Shown here in pieces: positions 8,456-17,997 of a stretch of 52,391 nucleotides of DNA; within the stretch, counting starts at the first letter, position 1; every line of letters starts with the position of its first letter. The position numbers and the translations under genes were made by a program. The notes under the pieces were generated by a model. It was not told where the DNA came from, did not search any database, and saw only the letters and a list, made by a program, of their open reading frames with translations. The DNA lies in assembly GCA_019116045.1 (NCBI GenBank), contig DXCK01000104.1, forward strand, positions 1 to 52,391, read 5' to 3'. Origin of the DNA: Candidatus Bacteroides merdipullorum. Its GTDB lineage: Bacteria; Bacteroidota; Bacteroidia; Bacteroidales; Bacteroidaceae.

Positions 8456-11400
8456 TTAATCCCCTTCCGACCCATTCTTCTGCAAATCTTTGGGCGAAAT
8501 GCCAAACTGTTGCCGGAAACAACGCGCAAAATAAGAAGGAGTGTTGAAGCCCACCACAAAACAAACCTCATTGCTGCCATGACCCTCCTTCAGCAACCGG
8601 TAAGCCTTGCGCAGACGCTCTTGCCGGATATAATCGTTGGGCGTCATGTCCAACACACCCCTGAGCTTGCGATTCAAGCTGGAACGGCTCATGTGCATGC
8701 CGCTTGCCAGAGCATCGATGTTGAAATCCACATCGCCCAAGTTTTCCTCGGTCACAGCAGCCAGTTTTTGCAAGAAATGTTTATCCGTTTCAGTCACTCC
8801 TATGGAAGAAACAGGCAAGAAGGGCGAAGCTGAAAAGATTTTCCGCAACTGTTCGCGGGTCTTCAGCAACGAAGAAATAGTACTGAGCAACAAATCAACC
8901 GAAAAAGGCTTCTCGATATACGCATCGGCGCCATAACGAATACCCTCTATTTTAGACTGCAAGGTTGACTTGGCCGTCAGCAAAATGAAAGGAATGTGGC
9001 AATACTCCGCCCCATCCTTCACCCGCCGGCACAGCTCCATACCGTCCATCACGGGCATCATGATGTCCGACACAATCAGATGGACAGGATGCGCCTTCAG
9101 ATGCTCCAAAGCCTCCTCGCCGTTGGAAGCCGTCAACAACCGGTAAAGAGGACGCAACAGCCCGGCAATGAAAGCCATCATGTCTTCGTTGTCTTCCACC
9201 AGCAACAACGTATAATCAGTCTTCACAGGCTTTCCCTCCTCCGAAGGCACAGCCCCGACCTGCCGGGGAAGAAGTTGCTCCAACCCCTCCTCTCCCTTCA
9301 CAGGTACTTCTGCCGACGAAGCCGGTACCGAACGGATGGGTATTTCGAGTATGAAACAATTCACCGTTTTGTCTTCATCCATATAGATGCGCCCGCCCAA
9401 CTGTGCCGCCAGCGCACAAGCCAGTGACAGCCCGATGCCTGTCCCAGAAATGTAACGGCGGATACCCTTACGGTATTGCACGAAAGGCTTGAATATCTCC
9501 TCACGAACCTCCGGAGGAATGATTTGCCCGTCGTTGCTGACGGACAACCTGAACACATCCTGTTCCTGCCACAAGCGGACGTTCACGAAATGCTCGGAAT
9601 ATTTCAAGGCATTGTTCAGCAAATTGCTGAAAATCTTCTGCAAAGCCTCACTGTCTGTCAGCGTATGTATATCTTCGTCGGCATGCAGCGTGAATTGCAA
9701 ATTACGGTAATCAGCCAACGCACTGAAACGCTGCACCATCCCCTTCAGCAGCTCTGTCACCGCGCAAGGCGACAAATTCAACACAAACCCAGGCTGCTCC
9801 ATCTTGCGGAAATCCAGCAACTGATTCACCAGACTCAGCAATCTGTCAACATTCAGAGCCATCATCTGCAAGTTGTCGCGCACCCGTCCGGGCAACTGGT
9901 CCTTATCTTGCAACACCCGCTCCAGCGGTCCGCGAATCAGCGTCAGAGGGGTACGGATTTCATGCGTCACGTTCGTAAAGAAATCTATCTTTATGTCATA
10001 CAGTTCCTTCTCCTTACGCTGTTCGGTCTCCCGAATCAGAAGCAACTGCCGTTCCCGATAGCGCTTCCGCAAATAAAGGACAAGACACGTGAGGGACAAC
10101 AGAAACAGGAAGGCATAAACCACAAAGGCCCAGGACGACAAATAAAAAGGAGGCAAAATACGGATATCCAACACCCGCTCGGCCGTCTCGGAGACTGTCT
10201 TGTCCGCAAAACGGACCCGCAACTTGTAATCGCCGAAAGGCAAATGCGCAAAAGTGATGGCATTAGACCGGCTGTCTATCCCGTACCACTCGTCGCTAAG
10301 CCCCTCCAACTGATACTGCAAATTGTAGCGGCTGGAAGAATGGTAGGACAGAGCCGCCACGTGCAACGAAAAAAAGCCCATGTCCGAAGGCAACGTCAGC
10401 CGGCGCGCAAACAGGATGTTTTCTGTCAGAGACGAACCGGGCGAACCGACTGGCACTTCTTTGTCAAACATCTGAAGAGCAGTAAAAACAATGGGAGGCA
10501 CGTAGCTGCTTTCGCTGAACGTGGCAGGATTGAACAGGATAAAGCCATTGAGTGTGCCGAAATACAAGTTCCCATCGGCATCCCTGTAACCGGATTGATA
10601 GTTGAAACTGTTGTCTATCAAACCGTCGGACTCGGTATAGACCTTCCGGTAACCCGTATCGGGATTGAAGCAAAGCAAGCCTTTTCCGGTCGATACCCAC
10701 AGATTGCCCGCACGGTCTTCCTCCATGCGAAAGGCATCATTGCTGGGCATCCCCTGCTCCACATCGTAGACAACGAAGCCGTCTTTCTGCCTGTCGTAAC
10801 GGCAGATTCCCCCGCCTTGCGTCGTGAACCACAACCTGCCGCAATCATCTTCGTGGATACTGGTCACCTTGTCGCACGGCAACGAACCTTCCCCCCCTTC
10901 CTGATAAGTATATTGCTTCCACGTCTCTGTCCGGGGGTCATGGCAGAACACCCCGTTGGCAAACGTAGAAACCCACAACAGCCCCTCCTGGTCTTCGTGG
11001 AAACAAAGCACATTGATGTTGTTCAAATGAGAGATGCGGGTAAAATCGTCCGTATCAAGGTTGTAGCGCAACACGCCGTGCGCAGTGCCTATCCACAGCA
11101 CGCCCCGGCTGTCCTTGTACAAAGACACCACATCGTCCGAATCCAATGAACGGGGCGAATCGCCCTTCCGGTACACCTTCACCCGCCCGCTGGGCAAGTG
11201 GATGCGGCGCAACCCACCGGAATAAACACCCACCCACAGATAGTCACCGTCCGCACACAGGCCATGCACGTTGGCCGACTGGCTCAGAAAACGACAAGGA
11301 CGTATCTCCTTGGTCCGGGGATTGAAATTATACAAGCCGAGGTCTTCGGTGCCAAACCACAAGGTGCCATCGGCAGCCCCGCAAAACTCGCGTATCCGCT

Positions 11401-12484
11401 TCCCGAACAACTGCACCGCATTGGGGATGTACTTCTCAAAACGCGCATAAGGATAGGGATAATAATTCACCCCACCAAAATAAGAGCCTATCCACATCCC
11501 ATTTTCCGCATCGCGGTAAATGGCATAGATGGCACTGTCTGACAACACATAAGGGGCAGGCACCAACGGAGCCGTCAGATGGATGAAACTGCCCGTGCTG
11601 AGCCGGTAGATATAAATCCCGTCTTCCGTGCCCACCCACAATTCATCGTCGGAATAATAACACAAAGCCCGCACATAACCCTCCAGCAGCATCCTGGCCT
11701 CTCCACCCGGCCCATTCACCAGCCTCAACCCTTTGGAGGAACCGATGAACCGGCTGCCATCCTTGCTTGCCAGAGTGGCCTGGATGTTTTCGCCCCGAAA
11801 GACTTCCCGCCCCGACTTGTCCTTGAAAGGAAGCAGCGAGCCGGCCCCGTCTGTCGTGTAATACAAATTATCGCCATACAGTCCCACCCAGCATGTATCG
11901 TTCTCAAACCAAAAATCGGACACATTGGCCAACTGCCCCTCTTCTATCCCCGTAGCCATGCAGCGGACCAGCCGCCCCGTGGCAGGCTCGTAACGGAAGA
12001 ATCCCTGGAAATCGACCGAAATCCAGATGTTTCCCGACCCATCCTCGCGGATGCGCGTCACCGTATGCTCCAGGCGCTCGCCCGAATCAGCCACCACATC
12101 AAAAAAAGTGAAAGCGTCCTGCCGGGGCGAATAAATATAAACTCCCGCATCGGTGCCCACCCACAGCTCGCCATCGGCGGCTTCGAAAAGATAAGTGATG
12201 AAGTTATTGCCCAAAGATGAGTTTTCCGTATTGAACACACGGAACTCCTGGCTGTCATAACGGTTCAGCCCGTTCCGCGTGGCAAACCACATGAAGCCGT
12301 GACTGTCTTGCAGAATACAACTGACGGAATTCTGCGACAGCCCGTCCTGCATATCCAACGACTCAAAATAATACTGATAAGAGCCCTTCGCGGCGACATC
12401 CACCGTCGCCACCAGAAAAGCCATCAGGCATACGCATCTTATAATAATAAATGTACGAAAATCCTTCAAACTATTTATCTTCAT
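8456..12484 (-). CDS. Hybrid two-component system sensor/regulator (HTCS)
   Basis: This encodes a 1342-residue one-protein two-component system that senses oligosaccharides in the periplasm and activates its own locus. A signal/anchor segment is followed by about 14 periplasmic two-component-propeller repeats (many WFATRNGL / WVGTEDGI-type blades) and a Y_Y_Y domain. A membrane helix lies near 785-805. Next come the HisKA domain with His841 in THEIRTP and an HATPase (GTGIGLSLA). The receiver has acidic residues near 1097, phospho-acceptor Asp1140 in VSDIMMPVMDG and Lys1192. An AraC-type helix-turn-helix ends the protein (~1250-1335). It lies upstream of susC in the same orientation, as in many Bacteroides glycan loci. 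Confidence 0.95.
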   Translation of the reverse strand: MKINSLKDFRTFIIIRCVCLMAFLVATVDVAAKGSYQYYFESLDMQDGLSQNSVSCILQDSHGFMWFATRNGLNRYDSQEFRVFNTENSSLGNNFITYLFEAADGELWVGTDAGVYIYSPRQDAFTFFDVVADSGERLEHTVTRIREDGSGNIWISVDFQGFFRYEPATGRLVRCMATGIEEGQLANVSDFWFENDTCWVGLYGDNLYYTTDGAGSLLPFKDKSGREVFRGENIQATLASKDGSRFIGSSKGLRLVNGPGGEARMLLEGYVRALCYYSDDELWVGTEDGIYIYRLSTGSFIHLTAPLVPAPYVLSDSAIYAIYRDAENGMWIGSYFGGVNYYPYPYARFEKYIPNAVQLFGKRIREFCGAADGTLWFGTEDLGLYNFNPRTKEIRPCRFLSQSANVHGLCADGDYLWVGVYSGGLRRIHLPSGRVKVYRKGDSPRSLDSDDVVSLYKDSRGVLWIGTAHGVLRYNLDTDDFTRISHLNNINVLCFHEDQEGLLWVSTFANGVFCHDPRTETWKQYTYQEGGEGSLPCDKVTSIHEDDCGRLWFTTQGGGICRYDRQKDGFVVYDVEQGMPSNDAFRMEEDRAGNLWVSTGKGLLCFNPDTGYRKVYTESDGLIDNSFNYQSGYRDADGNLYFGTLNGFILFNPATFSESSYVPPIVFTALQMFDKEVPVGSPGSSLTENILFARRLTLPSDMGFFSLHVAALSYHSSSRYNLQYQLEGLSDEWYGIDSRSNAITFAHLPFGDYKLRVRFADKTVSETAERVLDIRILPPFYLSSWAFVVYAFLFLLSLTCLVLYLRKRYRERQLLLIRETEQRKEKELYDIKIDFFTNVTHEIRTPLTLIRGPLERVLQDKDQLPGRVRDNLQMMALNVDRLLSLVNQLLDFRKMEQPGFVLNLSPCAVTELLKGMVQRFSALADYRNLQFTLHADEDIHTLTDSEALQKIFSNLLNNALKYSEHFVNVRLWQEQDVFRLSVSNDGQIIPPEVREEIFKPFVQYRKGIRRYISGTGIGLSLACALAAQLGGRIYMDEDKTVNCFILEIPIRSVPASSAEVPVKGEEGLEQLLPRQVGAVPSEEGKPVKTDYTLLLVEDNEDMMAFIAGLLRPLYRLLTASNGEEALEHLKAHPVHLIVSDIMMPVMDGMELCRRVKDGAEYCHIPFILLTAKSTLQSKIEGIRYGADAYIEKPFSVDLLLSTISSLLKTREQLRKIFSASPFLPVSSIGVTETDKHFLQKLAAVTEENLGDVDFNIDALASGMHMSRSSLNRKLRGVLDMTPNDYIRQERLRKAYRLLKEGHGSNEVCFVVGFNTPSYFARCFRQQFGISPKDLQKNGSEGD

Positions 12485-12541
12485 AGGGGAAAAAAACTAT
12501 TCGTTATATCCGCCTGCAACATCGGCTCTGTTTTTCCACCT

Positions 12542-12574
12542 CAAATATACATATTAATCCGGGAAAAATCCAAA
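12542..12574 (-). promoter_or_regulatory. Predicted promoter for the HTCS gene
   Basis: On the minus strand a perfect Bacteroides -7 element TATATTTG (12542-12549) is preceded at 21 bp spacing by TTTG (12571-12574), as expected for the -33 element. It lies about 58 bp upstream of the HTCS start codon. Confidence 0.6.
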
Positions 12575-12758
12575 TCAAAGTCCCAATTTGACTCTATTTA
12601 CAATTCATGCTCCGACTCCGCTTCGCTCGCTCAACACGACAGATAGAACGATTTTCAAACAGGCTCCAAGCGACCATCTATCGGAAAAGCTTCCCGAGGA
12701 GAGGGATTATTGTCAAAATTTCCTATTTAATTTCCCTACATTCAGTCCTGCTCCAACC

Positions 12759-12802
12759 GGTTCCGACCCGGCTCGTACCTGGGTCGTACCCGGGTCGTAC
12801 CA
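12759..12802. repeat. Four 11-bp tandem repeats (TCGTACC type)
   Basis: Four abutting 11-bp units start at 12759, 12770, 12781 and 12792; the last three share the core TCGTACC and the first reads GGTTCCGACCC. They are followed by a short imperfect hairpin (GTTCGAGTGT ... ACACGAAC, about 12805-12826). The array lies in the 424-bp gap between the HTCS gene and the PAP2 gene, which holds no convincing gene. A sister array with the same core and a similar following sequence is at 49870. Confidence 0.7.
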
Positions 12803-12908
12803 AGTTCGAGTGTATAGACACGAACAAAATACGATGCAGGAAAAAGCATGGAACAAACTTGAATCAAGTTTTTTTACTGGAAGAAGAAGGCAGACTTCCG
12901 TCCTGCCA

Positions 12909-13904
12909 TCAGGCATCTACGCCCAACTTGGGTTTCACCGGCGCAAACAGTGGTTGGGCAAAATACTTCTTGAACATCCACGTCACGACCCCGTAGAGCA
13001 CGAAAGCGGAAAAGAAACCGGCTATGGAATCGATGAGATAATGCGCCTGGATGTAGACCGTGGCTGCACACAGCAGCAGATAGAAGGGCAAGAGCCAGCC
13101 GAACAGGCGCTTGCTGCCCCGCCAGGCCATAATCATCAGGATGGTCGACACACCCACATGCGAACTGGGGAAGGCAGCCGTGGGGCGTTCGCCCACCCGT
13201 TGCGAGCTTTCTACCAGGCTGTAGAAAAAGCCGTGCTCATAGCCCGGACTGGGAAGAAGTTCCTGATGGTGGTTGAAGTAATCGCCAATGGGCGGGAAGT
13301 GGCCCTGCGCCACTTGGTCGAAGCCGATGGCAGGGAAATAGAACTGAGGACCGGCCACCGGGACGAAAATATAGATGAAATAGTAGATGAAAAACGAAGT
13401 GATGATGACGAAAGACACCTTTTCCAGCAGGTCGTAGCGATGGATGAAGTACCACAAAATGATGATAAGCATCATGGGATAATAGAAGAAATAGCCCAGG
13501 TTGAGAGGCTCGCTGACCCACATCTGCGGCAGGCAACGGCTGAACCAGATGGCGGGCTGGCCGCCAAACAGGCTCTGCTCGGCCGAAGCAAACACATGGT
13601 CGAGGTTCGGAAACAAACGGTTGAACTCGAAGGTGTCCGGATACCAATAGGAAAGCAGCGACATCTGTATCACCACCCGCACGAAGGCACTGAACTTGCA
13701 GGGCGCCAGCCGATAGAGATACATCAGCAGGAAGGTGACAAAGGCTATGAGCGCACGGTCCCACAACATCTGAGCGGGATGGTCCATCCGGTCGTAAAGG
13801 ATTACGACCAGAACGGAAGTCAGCAGATTGTATATCAGTGAAATCTTTTCTATCGCGAACAGCCCCTTATAGGTTTCCACTCGCTTGAATATGTCTAAAG
13901 CCAT
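12909..13904 (-). CDS. PAP2-superfamily membrane enzyme, Aur1/Ipt1-like (PAP2_3)
   Basis: This encodes a 331-residue polytopic membrane protein with about six to eight hydrophobic segments. Two conserved PAP2 motifs are visible: AFPSSHVG (the phosphatase PSSH/SGH motif) and QAHYLIDSIAG (His and Asp of the third motif). This spacing, without a soluble domain, fits the PAP2_3 group, which includes inositol-phosphorylceramide synthases as well as lipid phosphatases. I chose ATG 13904 over the longer frame because the extra N-terminus is low-quality coding sequence. The gene overlaps the epimerase gene by 10 bp and probably acts on a membrane lipid made in the same operon. Substrate unknown. Confidence 0.8.
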   Translation of the reverse strand: MALDIFKRVETYKGLFAIEKISLIYNLLTSVLVVILYDRMDHPAQMLWDRALIAFVTFLLMYLYRLAPCKFSAFVRVVIQMSLLSYWYPDTFEFNRLFPNLDHVFASAEQSLFGGQPAIWFSRCLPQMWVSEPLNLGYFFYYPMMLIIILWYFIHRYDLLEKVSFVIITSFFIYYFIYIFVPVAGPQFYFPAIGFDQVAQGHFPPIGDYFNHHQELLPSPGYEHGFFYSLVESSQRVGERPTAAFPSSHVGVSTILMIMAWRGSKRLFGWLLPFYLLLCAATVYIQAHYLIDSIAGFFSAFVLYGVVTWMFKKYFAQPLFAPVKPKLGVDA

Positions 13905-14905
13905 CGGTTTTCCTTGTACCACGCAATGGTCAGGCAGACGCCCTTGTCCAAGTCGTAAGCAGGAGCATATCCCAACTCCTCGACCGCAGGGGTGATGTCG
14001 CACCGCCAGTTGCGCTGTTTCATAATGTTATACTTGTCTCGGTTGAGCGTACTGGTCTTTCCCCGGCGTTTCGCCCACCATTCCGCGCACAAAGATACGG
14101 TTTTTAACGCAAACAAAGGAAATTTTAAGCGAATAACCCACGGTCGGCCCAATTCGCGGATGATAAGGTCGGAAAACGTGCGGCTGTCGTACACCCGTCC
14201 GTCGGACAAGAAATAGGCACGTCCGGTCACCCCCCGGTCGATGGCACGAAAGACGGCTTGCACCACATCGGCCACATAAACAAAGGTCAGGTCCTGGCGG
14301 CGGAAGCCGGCGGCCACGTCCACATGCCGGGCAATGCTCTGCGCCATGACGTAGTAATCACGCTCGCGGGGCCCGTAGACCCCGGTGGGACGGAAAATGA
14401 CATAGGGAAATCCTCCCAGGCTCTGCAAATATTGCTCGGTCTTCAGCTTGCTGCGCCCATAGGCCGTGTTGGGGCAGGGCGTGTCGGTTTCCACAATGGG
14501 TTGGTAAGTACGTTCGTGCACGGGACCGAAGACACTGAGCGTGCTGATGAAGATGAACTGCCGGGGCACCAAGTCCAGCTCGCGCAAGGCATCGACAAAG
14601 TCGCAGGTCTGTACATGGTTCACGCGGTCGAAATCCGCCGGGTCGATGCACTTGGTGACGCCCGCGCAGTGCACGATATAGTCGAAGCGTCCGTACCGGG
14701 CCAACTGGCGGCGCAAGGCGTCGGGATGCGCGAAGTCCAGTTCGGCGAAACGGATGCGCGGGTCTTGCAAATAAGCCCGGCTGCTGCTGGCACGGATGCC
14801 CGCCCACGTATCGAATCCCCGTCGAAGGGCTTCTTCTACTAAAAAGCTTCCGATAAAGCCGCTGGCGCCGGTGATGAGGATGCGAAGCAATTTTTCATTC
14901 TTCAT
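13895..14905 (-). CDS. NAD(P)-dependent epimerase/dehydratase (extended SDR)
   Basis: This encodes a 336-residue extended short-chain dehydrogenase. The N-terminal Rossmann motif is ITGASGFIGSF. Active-site segments are also visible: STLSVFGPVHER, and YGRSKLKTEQ with the catalytic Tyr-x3-Lys. The C-terminus has no sugar-nucleotide signature that I recognise, and the overall look is close to the 3-beta-HSD/ceramide-reductase-like branch. It is flanked closely by a CDF transporter and a PAP2 enzyme. A lipid-modifying role is a reasonable inference, but a nucleotide-sugar epimerase cannot be excluded. The start codon lies inside a 7-bp repeat. Confidence 0.85.
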   Translation of the reverse strand: MKNEKLLRILITGASGFIGSFLVEEALRRGFDTWAGIRASSSRAYLQDPRIRFAELDFAHPDALRRQLARYGRFDYIVHCAGVTKCIDPADFDRVNHVQTCDFVDALRELDLVPRQFIFISTLSVFGPVHERTYQPIVETDTPCPNTAYGRSKLKTEQYLQSLGGFPYVIFRPTGVYGPRERDYYVMAQSIARHVDVAAGFRRQDLTFVYVADVVQAVFRAIDRGVTGRAYFLSDGRVYDSRTFSDLIIRELGRPWVIRLKFPLFALKTVSLCAEWWAKRRGKTSTLNRDKYNIMKQRNWRCDITPAVEELGYAPAYDLDKGVCLTIAWYKENRWL

Positions 14906-14920
14906 TTTTCATTCTTCATT
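14889..14920 (-). repeat. Four 7-bp A-rich repeats across the epimerase start
   Basis: On the minus strand, AATGAAR repeats four times in a row and spans the CDF stop codon, the 10-bp gap and the first codons of the epimerase gene. It creates four ATG triplets. Only the third leads into the long frame; the first two hit a stop within six codons. Confidence 0.75.
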
Positions 14921-15824
14921 TAATAGGTTCCACGTGGAGACTGATGTAGGTACCTTGCCCGAACTCCTGGCGCAAGCGTTGTTCGATGACAGTGGCACGC
15001 CGATGAGCTTCTTCCAAAGGCAGGTCGCCATCCATACGCACATGCAGGTCGATGGAGTAACGGGTGCCGATGCGGCGGGTGCGCAGGTGGTGTGGCGAGG
15101 TGACGCCGGGATAGGACAAGACAATGTCGTAGATTTTGTTCTCGACATCGGCAGGCAATGATTTTTCCAGCAATTCGTTCATGGAAGGCACCAACAGCTT
15201 GACGGACACCTTAATAATGAAGAAGCTGACCACGACGGCTGCAATGGGGTCGAGCACACACCAGGCATCGCCCAGCAGGATGGCACCGCCAATGCCGACC
15301 AGGGTACCGATGGACGAGAAGGCGTCACTGCGATGGTGCCAGGCATTGGCCACCACGGCCTGCGAATCGAACTTACGGCCTTTGAAGACGGTGTATTGGT
15401 AGAGCACTTCTTTGGAAACAATGGAGACAATGGCAGCCACCAGCGCCAACATTCCCGGCCGGGGCAAGATACCGCCGCGAAGGACATGCCAAATGGATTG
15501 GCCTCCGTTCCACAAGATGCCCAGCCCCACGACGAACAGGCAAAGGCCGATGATGGCCGTGGCCAGGGTCTCGTATTTGCCGTGCCCATAATCATGGTCG
15601 GCATCTTCGGGTTTCGACGAAAGACGCACGAAAACCAATACGATGATGTCTGTCACAAAGTCCGACAAAGAATGTACGGCATCGGCCAACATGGCGGCAC
15701 TGTGACCCACGATGCCCGCAAAAAACTTGAAGAGCAGCAGCAGGAAGTTCACCACACTGCCCACGATAGTCACTTTGTAAATTTCCCTTTCGCGTCGGGC
15801 TGTCTCTTTGTCCTTGTTTTCCAT
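14916..15824 (-). CDS. Cation diffusion facilitator (CDF) metal exporter
   Basis: This encodes a 302-residue CDF transporter that exchanges a divalent metal for protons across the inner membrane. Six membrane segments are followed by a C-terminal ferredoxin-like cytoplasmic domain. Metal-site motifs are visible in helix 2 (AVHSLSDFVTD) and helix 5 (WHHRSDAFSS), plus the GHGKYE signature. The His/Asp composition of both sites is compatible with zinc, iron or cadmium, so I give no substrate. It is the first gene of a tight three-gene operon; its stop is 10 bp from the epimerase start. Confidence 0.93.
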   Translation of the reverse strand: MENKDKETARREREIYKVTIVGSVVNFLLLLFKFFAGIVGHSAAMLADAVHSLSDFVTDIIVLVFVRLSSKPEDADHDYGHGKYETLATAIIGLCLFVVGLGILWNGGQSIWHVLRGGILPRPGMLALVAAIVSIVSKEVLYQYTVFKGRKFDSQAVVANAWHHRSDAFSSIGTLVGIGGAILLGDAWCVLDPIAAVVVSFFIIKVSVKLLVPSMNELLEKSLPADVENKIYDIVLSYPGVTSPHHLRTRRIGTRYSIDLHVRMDGDLPLEEAHRRATVIEQRLRQEFGQGTYISLHVEPIK

Positions 15825-15855
15825 AATCTGCTTCCTTTTGATTCATAAAACGACG

Positions 15856-15863
15856 CAAAGATA
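15856..15863 (-). promoter_or_regulatory. Predicted -7 element for the CDF operon
   Basis: The minus strand reads TATCTTTG here, a perfect TAnnTTTG match about 32 bp upstream of the CDF start codon. I see no clear -33 element at the usual spacing. The 460-bp divergent gap 15825-16285 contains this box and a plus-strand promoter but no gene. Confidence 0.5.
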
Positions 15864-16082
15864 GTACTATCGGTGGAAAGGAAGCGTGTGCAACCAGACA
15901 AATTACCTTGTTTTTTTTCGGACAGTATTTGCAAATGCGCTTGCCGGGCTCCGTTTTTCGCCTTTCCGTCTCCAGAAATGAGTGTATAAATTACAATTTA
16001 TCGCAAAGAAAACACGTTTTACACATATTTAATATCAGAAAGCAGGATAAAAAAGAAATTGAAAAAATTATTGTCCTATTTC

Positions 16083-16113
16083 TTGTCTTTCTACTTTAAT
16101 AAGCATATATTTG
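16083..16113 (+). promoter_or_regulatory. Predicted promoter for the BACON/protease/PorV-like cluster
   Basis: TTG at 16083-16085 and TATATTTG at 16106-16113 are separated by 20 bp and fit the Bacteroides -33/-7 pattern. The leader to the start codon at 16286 would be long, about 165 bases, leaving room for leader regulation. Confidence 0.6.
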
Positions 16114-16285
16114 CAATTGTTATCATTCTGAAGAAAGAGTCCGCCACCGTCGGAAACGGTTCAAACGACCGATTCAAAGCCGATAGCGCAGATATTTTTT
16201 GACAGAAGAAAACATGTCCAGAGAAAGAGATCTCAAACATATATTAACAATCAAATCAAGTAACATTTTTTAAAGTTTAATCAAC

Positions 16286-17968
16286 ATGAAAACAAAACTT
16301 CATCTCTTGTTCTGGCTATTTGCCTTGGTGCCTTTGGCGTTCACTTCATGTGACGATGACGAAACGTTTGTAGATGAAACTACATTGAGTACATCACTGA
16401 GTTCCGTGACCTTTACCAAAGACGGCGGACAGCAGTCCGTAAGCATTACGACCAGTGCTACGACATGGGTAGCAACCTCTCCACTGGAGTCTTCCTGGCT
16501 GACTCTGACGCAAAACGGTGCGCAACTGGACATCACAGCAGCTCCCAATACAGAAGGCGTAGACCGTAAAGGTTATATCCTGGTTAACGCAGGCAGTGCG
16601 GCTGCCAAGATTAATGTGGTGCAGAGCGCAGGAGATGTCGTGCTGAGCCTCTCGACCGAAAGCCTTTCCTTTGACAAGGCTGGCGGCGAACAGCGCATTG
16701 ATGTCATCTGCAACGAAAGCTTCAGCGTGGAAGCTGACGAAGGAGCCGACTGGTTAGGAATCAGTTATGTGGAAGGAGCCGACTATTTCAACCTCTCGGC
16801 TGCTCCCTACGAAGGAACTGAACCGCGTAGCGCCAAAGTATATGTGATAGCAGGCACTACTACCAAAGAATTGGCCGTGGTACAAAACGGAGAAGAATTA
16901 GTGATTTTGCCGCTCTTAGCTGAAACAGGTTCCAACACGATAGTAGATGTATTCCAATTTGAGGAAGCTCGTGGTAATGTCGCCATTACATTCCCCGACG
17001 GTTTATTCAACAACGCATTCTATTTCGCCAGCAAAAATCCCAATTTCCCGCAAATAGCATACATGGGTGAAGCAAGCGGCGATTATTCACAAGCAATGAC
17101 TGCTACTACAGACGAGTCTTTGCTTCCCGCCATTAAAGAAGCATTGGTAGCCAAAGGTTTTACAGCTCCCGCACCGGCTGAAGGTCAGCAAGACGGAGAA
17201 GGCGATTATACACATACTTCTATCCCTTACGTAGTGAATGTAGCTATTGACGGCGGTGTGACGATTTATGCGACTTATTCGCCCATTCAGGAAGAACAAC
17301 ACCCCACATTCGACATAATGCCGCTAACCGAGCAACTAAGTTGGATGGCTTGTGCCGAAAATGACCTACACGGTTATACTTTTGACGAGGTAAATGCTTG
17401 GGAACTTGAAGCCGGCTCTACGTTTGACGCTGCTTCCAGCACTTATCCTGCTACGGGCGACGCTGCCATGTACACTCCGTCAGAGGCAGAACAAGCCGAG
17501 GGCATGGGCATGCGTATTTATTGGTTCTATAACACTATTAGTTCGAATCCCGTTGCAGCAGACGATCCATTCTTAGGCGAAGTACGTCAAGCACGTCTGG
17601 TTTGTCCAGACTTCGAGAAGGTTTATTGGACGTCTGATGGTTCAAGCTTCTACATGACTAATGAGTTCCAGGCATTGCTTGAAGAAGCAGGATATGAGTA
17701 TATAGGCCCAGCCGATAATTACCAAGGCTATAAAAAGGACGCCGGAGATGGAATGGTTGACATACTTATGTTTGGTTTAGTTCAATTCTCAGATCTATTC
17801 GTTGGAGAAATTTGTGTTGACTTCCAAGCATACAAAGATTTGGGCATCTATTACGAGACGGCATCCATCTACTCCGACAAGGATAAAACTATTGAACTCA
17901 TCAACAGAATGAATGCACACGTGAAGAAAGATGCAACTCCTCTGTCATCCAATGCCATCGCTAAATAA
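16286..17968 (+). CDS. BACON-domain lipoprotein
   Basis: This encodes a 560-residue lipoprotein with its signal ending at PLAFTSC. Two successive BACON domains follow, at roughly residues 34-114 and 118-205. Each starts with a LSxxxxSFxxxGGxQ-type strand and ends with a VVQ segment, and the DWL/SWL residues are typical of the family. BACON domains occur in Bacteroidetes surface proteins and are thought to bind glycans or mucin. The remaining ~350 residues are acidic, secreted-looking and not recognised. The gene is the first of a cluster with a subtilisin-like protease and a PorV-like protein, so it may be an adhesin or substrate partner of the protease. That link is inference. Confidence 0.85.
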   Translation: MKTKLHLLFWLFALVPLAFTSCDDDETFVDETTLSTSLSSVTFTKDGGQQSVSITTSATTWVATSPLESSWLTLTQNGAQLDITAAPNTEGVDRKGYILVNAGSAAAKINVVQSAGDVVLSLSTESLSFDKAGGEQRIDVICNESFSVEADEGADWLGISYVEGADYFNLSAAPYEGTEPRSAKVYVIAGTTTKELAVVQNGEELVILPLLAETGSNTIVDVFQFEEARGNVAITFPDGLFNNAFYFASKNPNFPQIAYMGEASGDYSQAMTATTDESLLPAIKEALVAKGFTAPAPAEGQQDGEGDYTHTSIPYVVNVAIDGGVTIYATYSPIQEEQHPTFDIMPLTEQLSWMACAENDLHGYTFDEVNAWELEAGSTFDAASSTYPATGDAAMYTPSEAEQAEGMGMRIYWFYNTISSNPVAADDPFLGEVRQARLVCPDFEKVYWTSDGSSFYMTNEFQALLEEAGYEYIGPADNYQGYKKDAGDGMVDILMFGLVQFSDLFVGEICVDFQAYKDLGIYYETASIYSDKDKTIELINRMNAHVKKDATPLSSNAIAK

Positions 17969-17997
17969 CAATAGCTAAAATAAACAGTAAACCAACA

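Noticed and set aside
9476-11149. 557-codon plus-strand frame
   Set aside because: Antisense to the HTCS gene, no recognisable domain.
12588-13841. 417-codon plus-strand frame
   Set aside because: Mostly antisense to the PAP2 gene, and the part before it contains the 11-bp repeats; translation is low quality.
15900-16080. Possible riboswitch in the long leader region before the BACON gene
   Set aside because: I could not find a conserved riboswitch core; only a promoter is supported.
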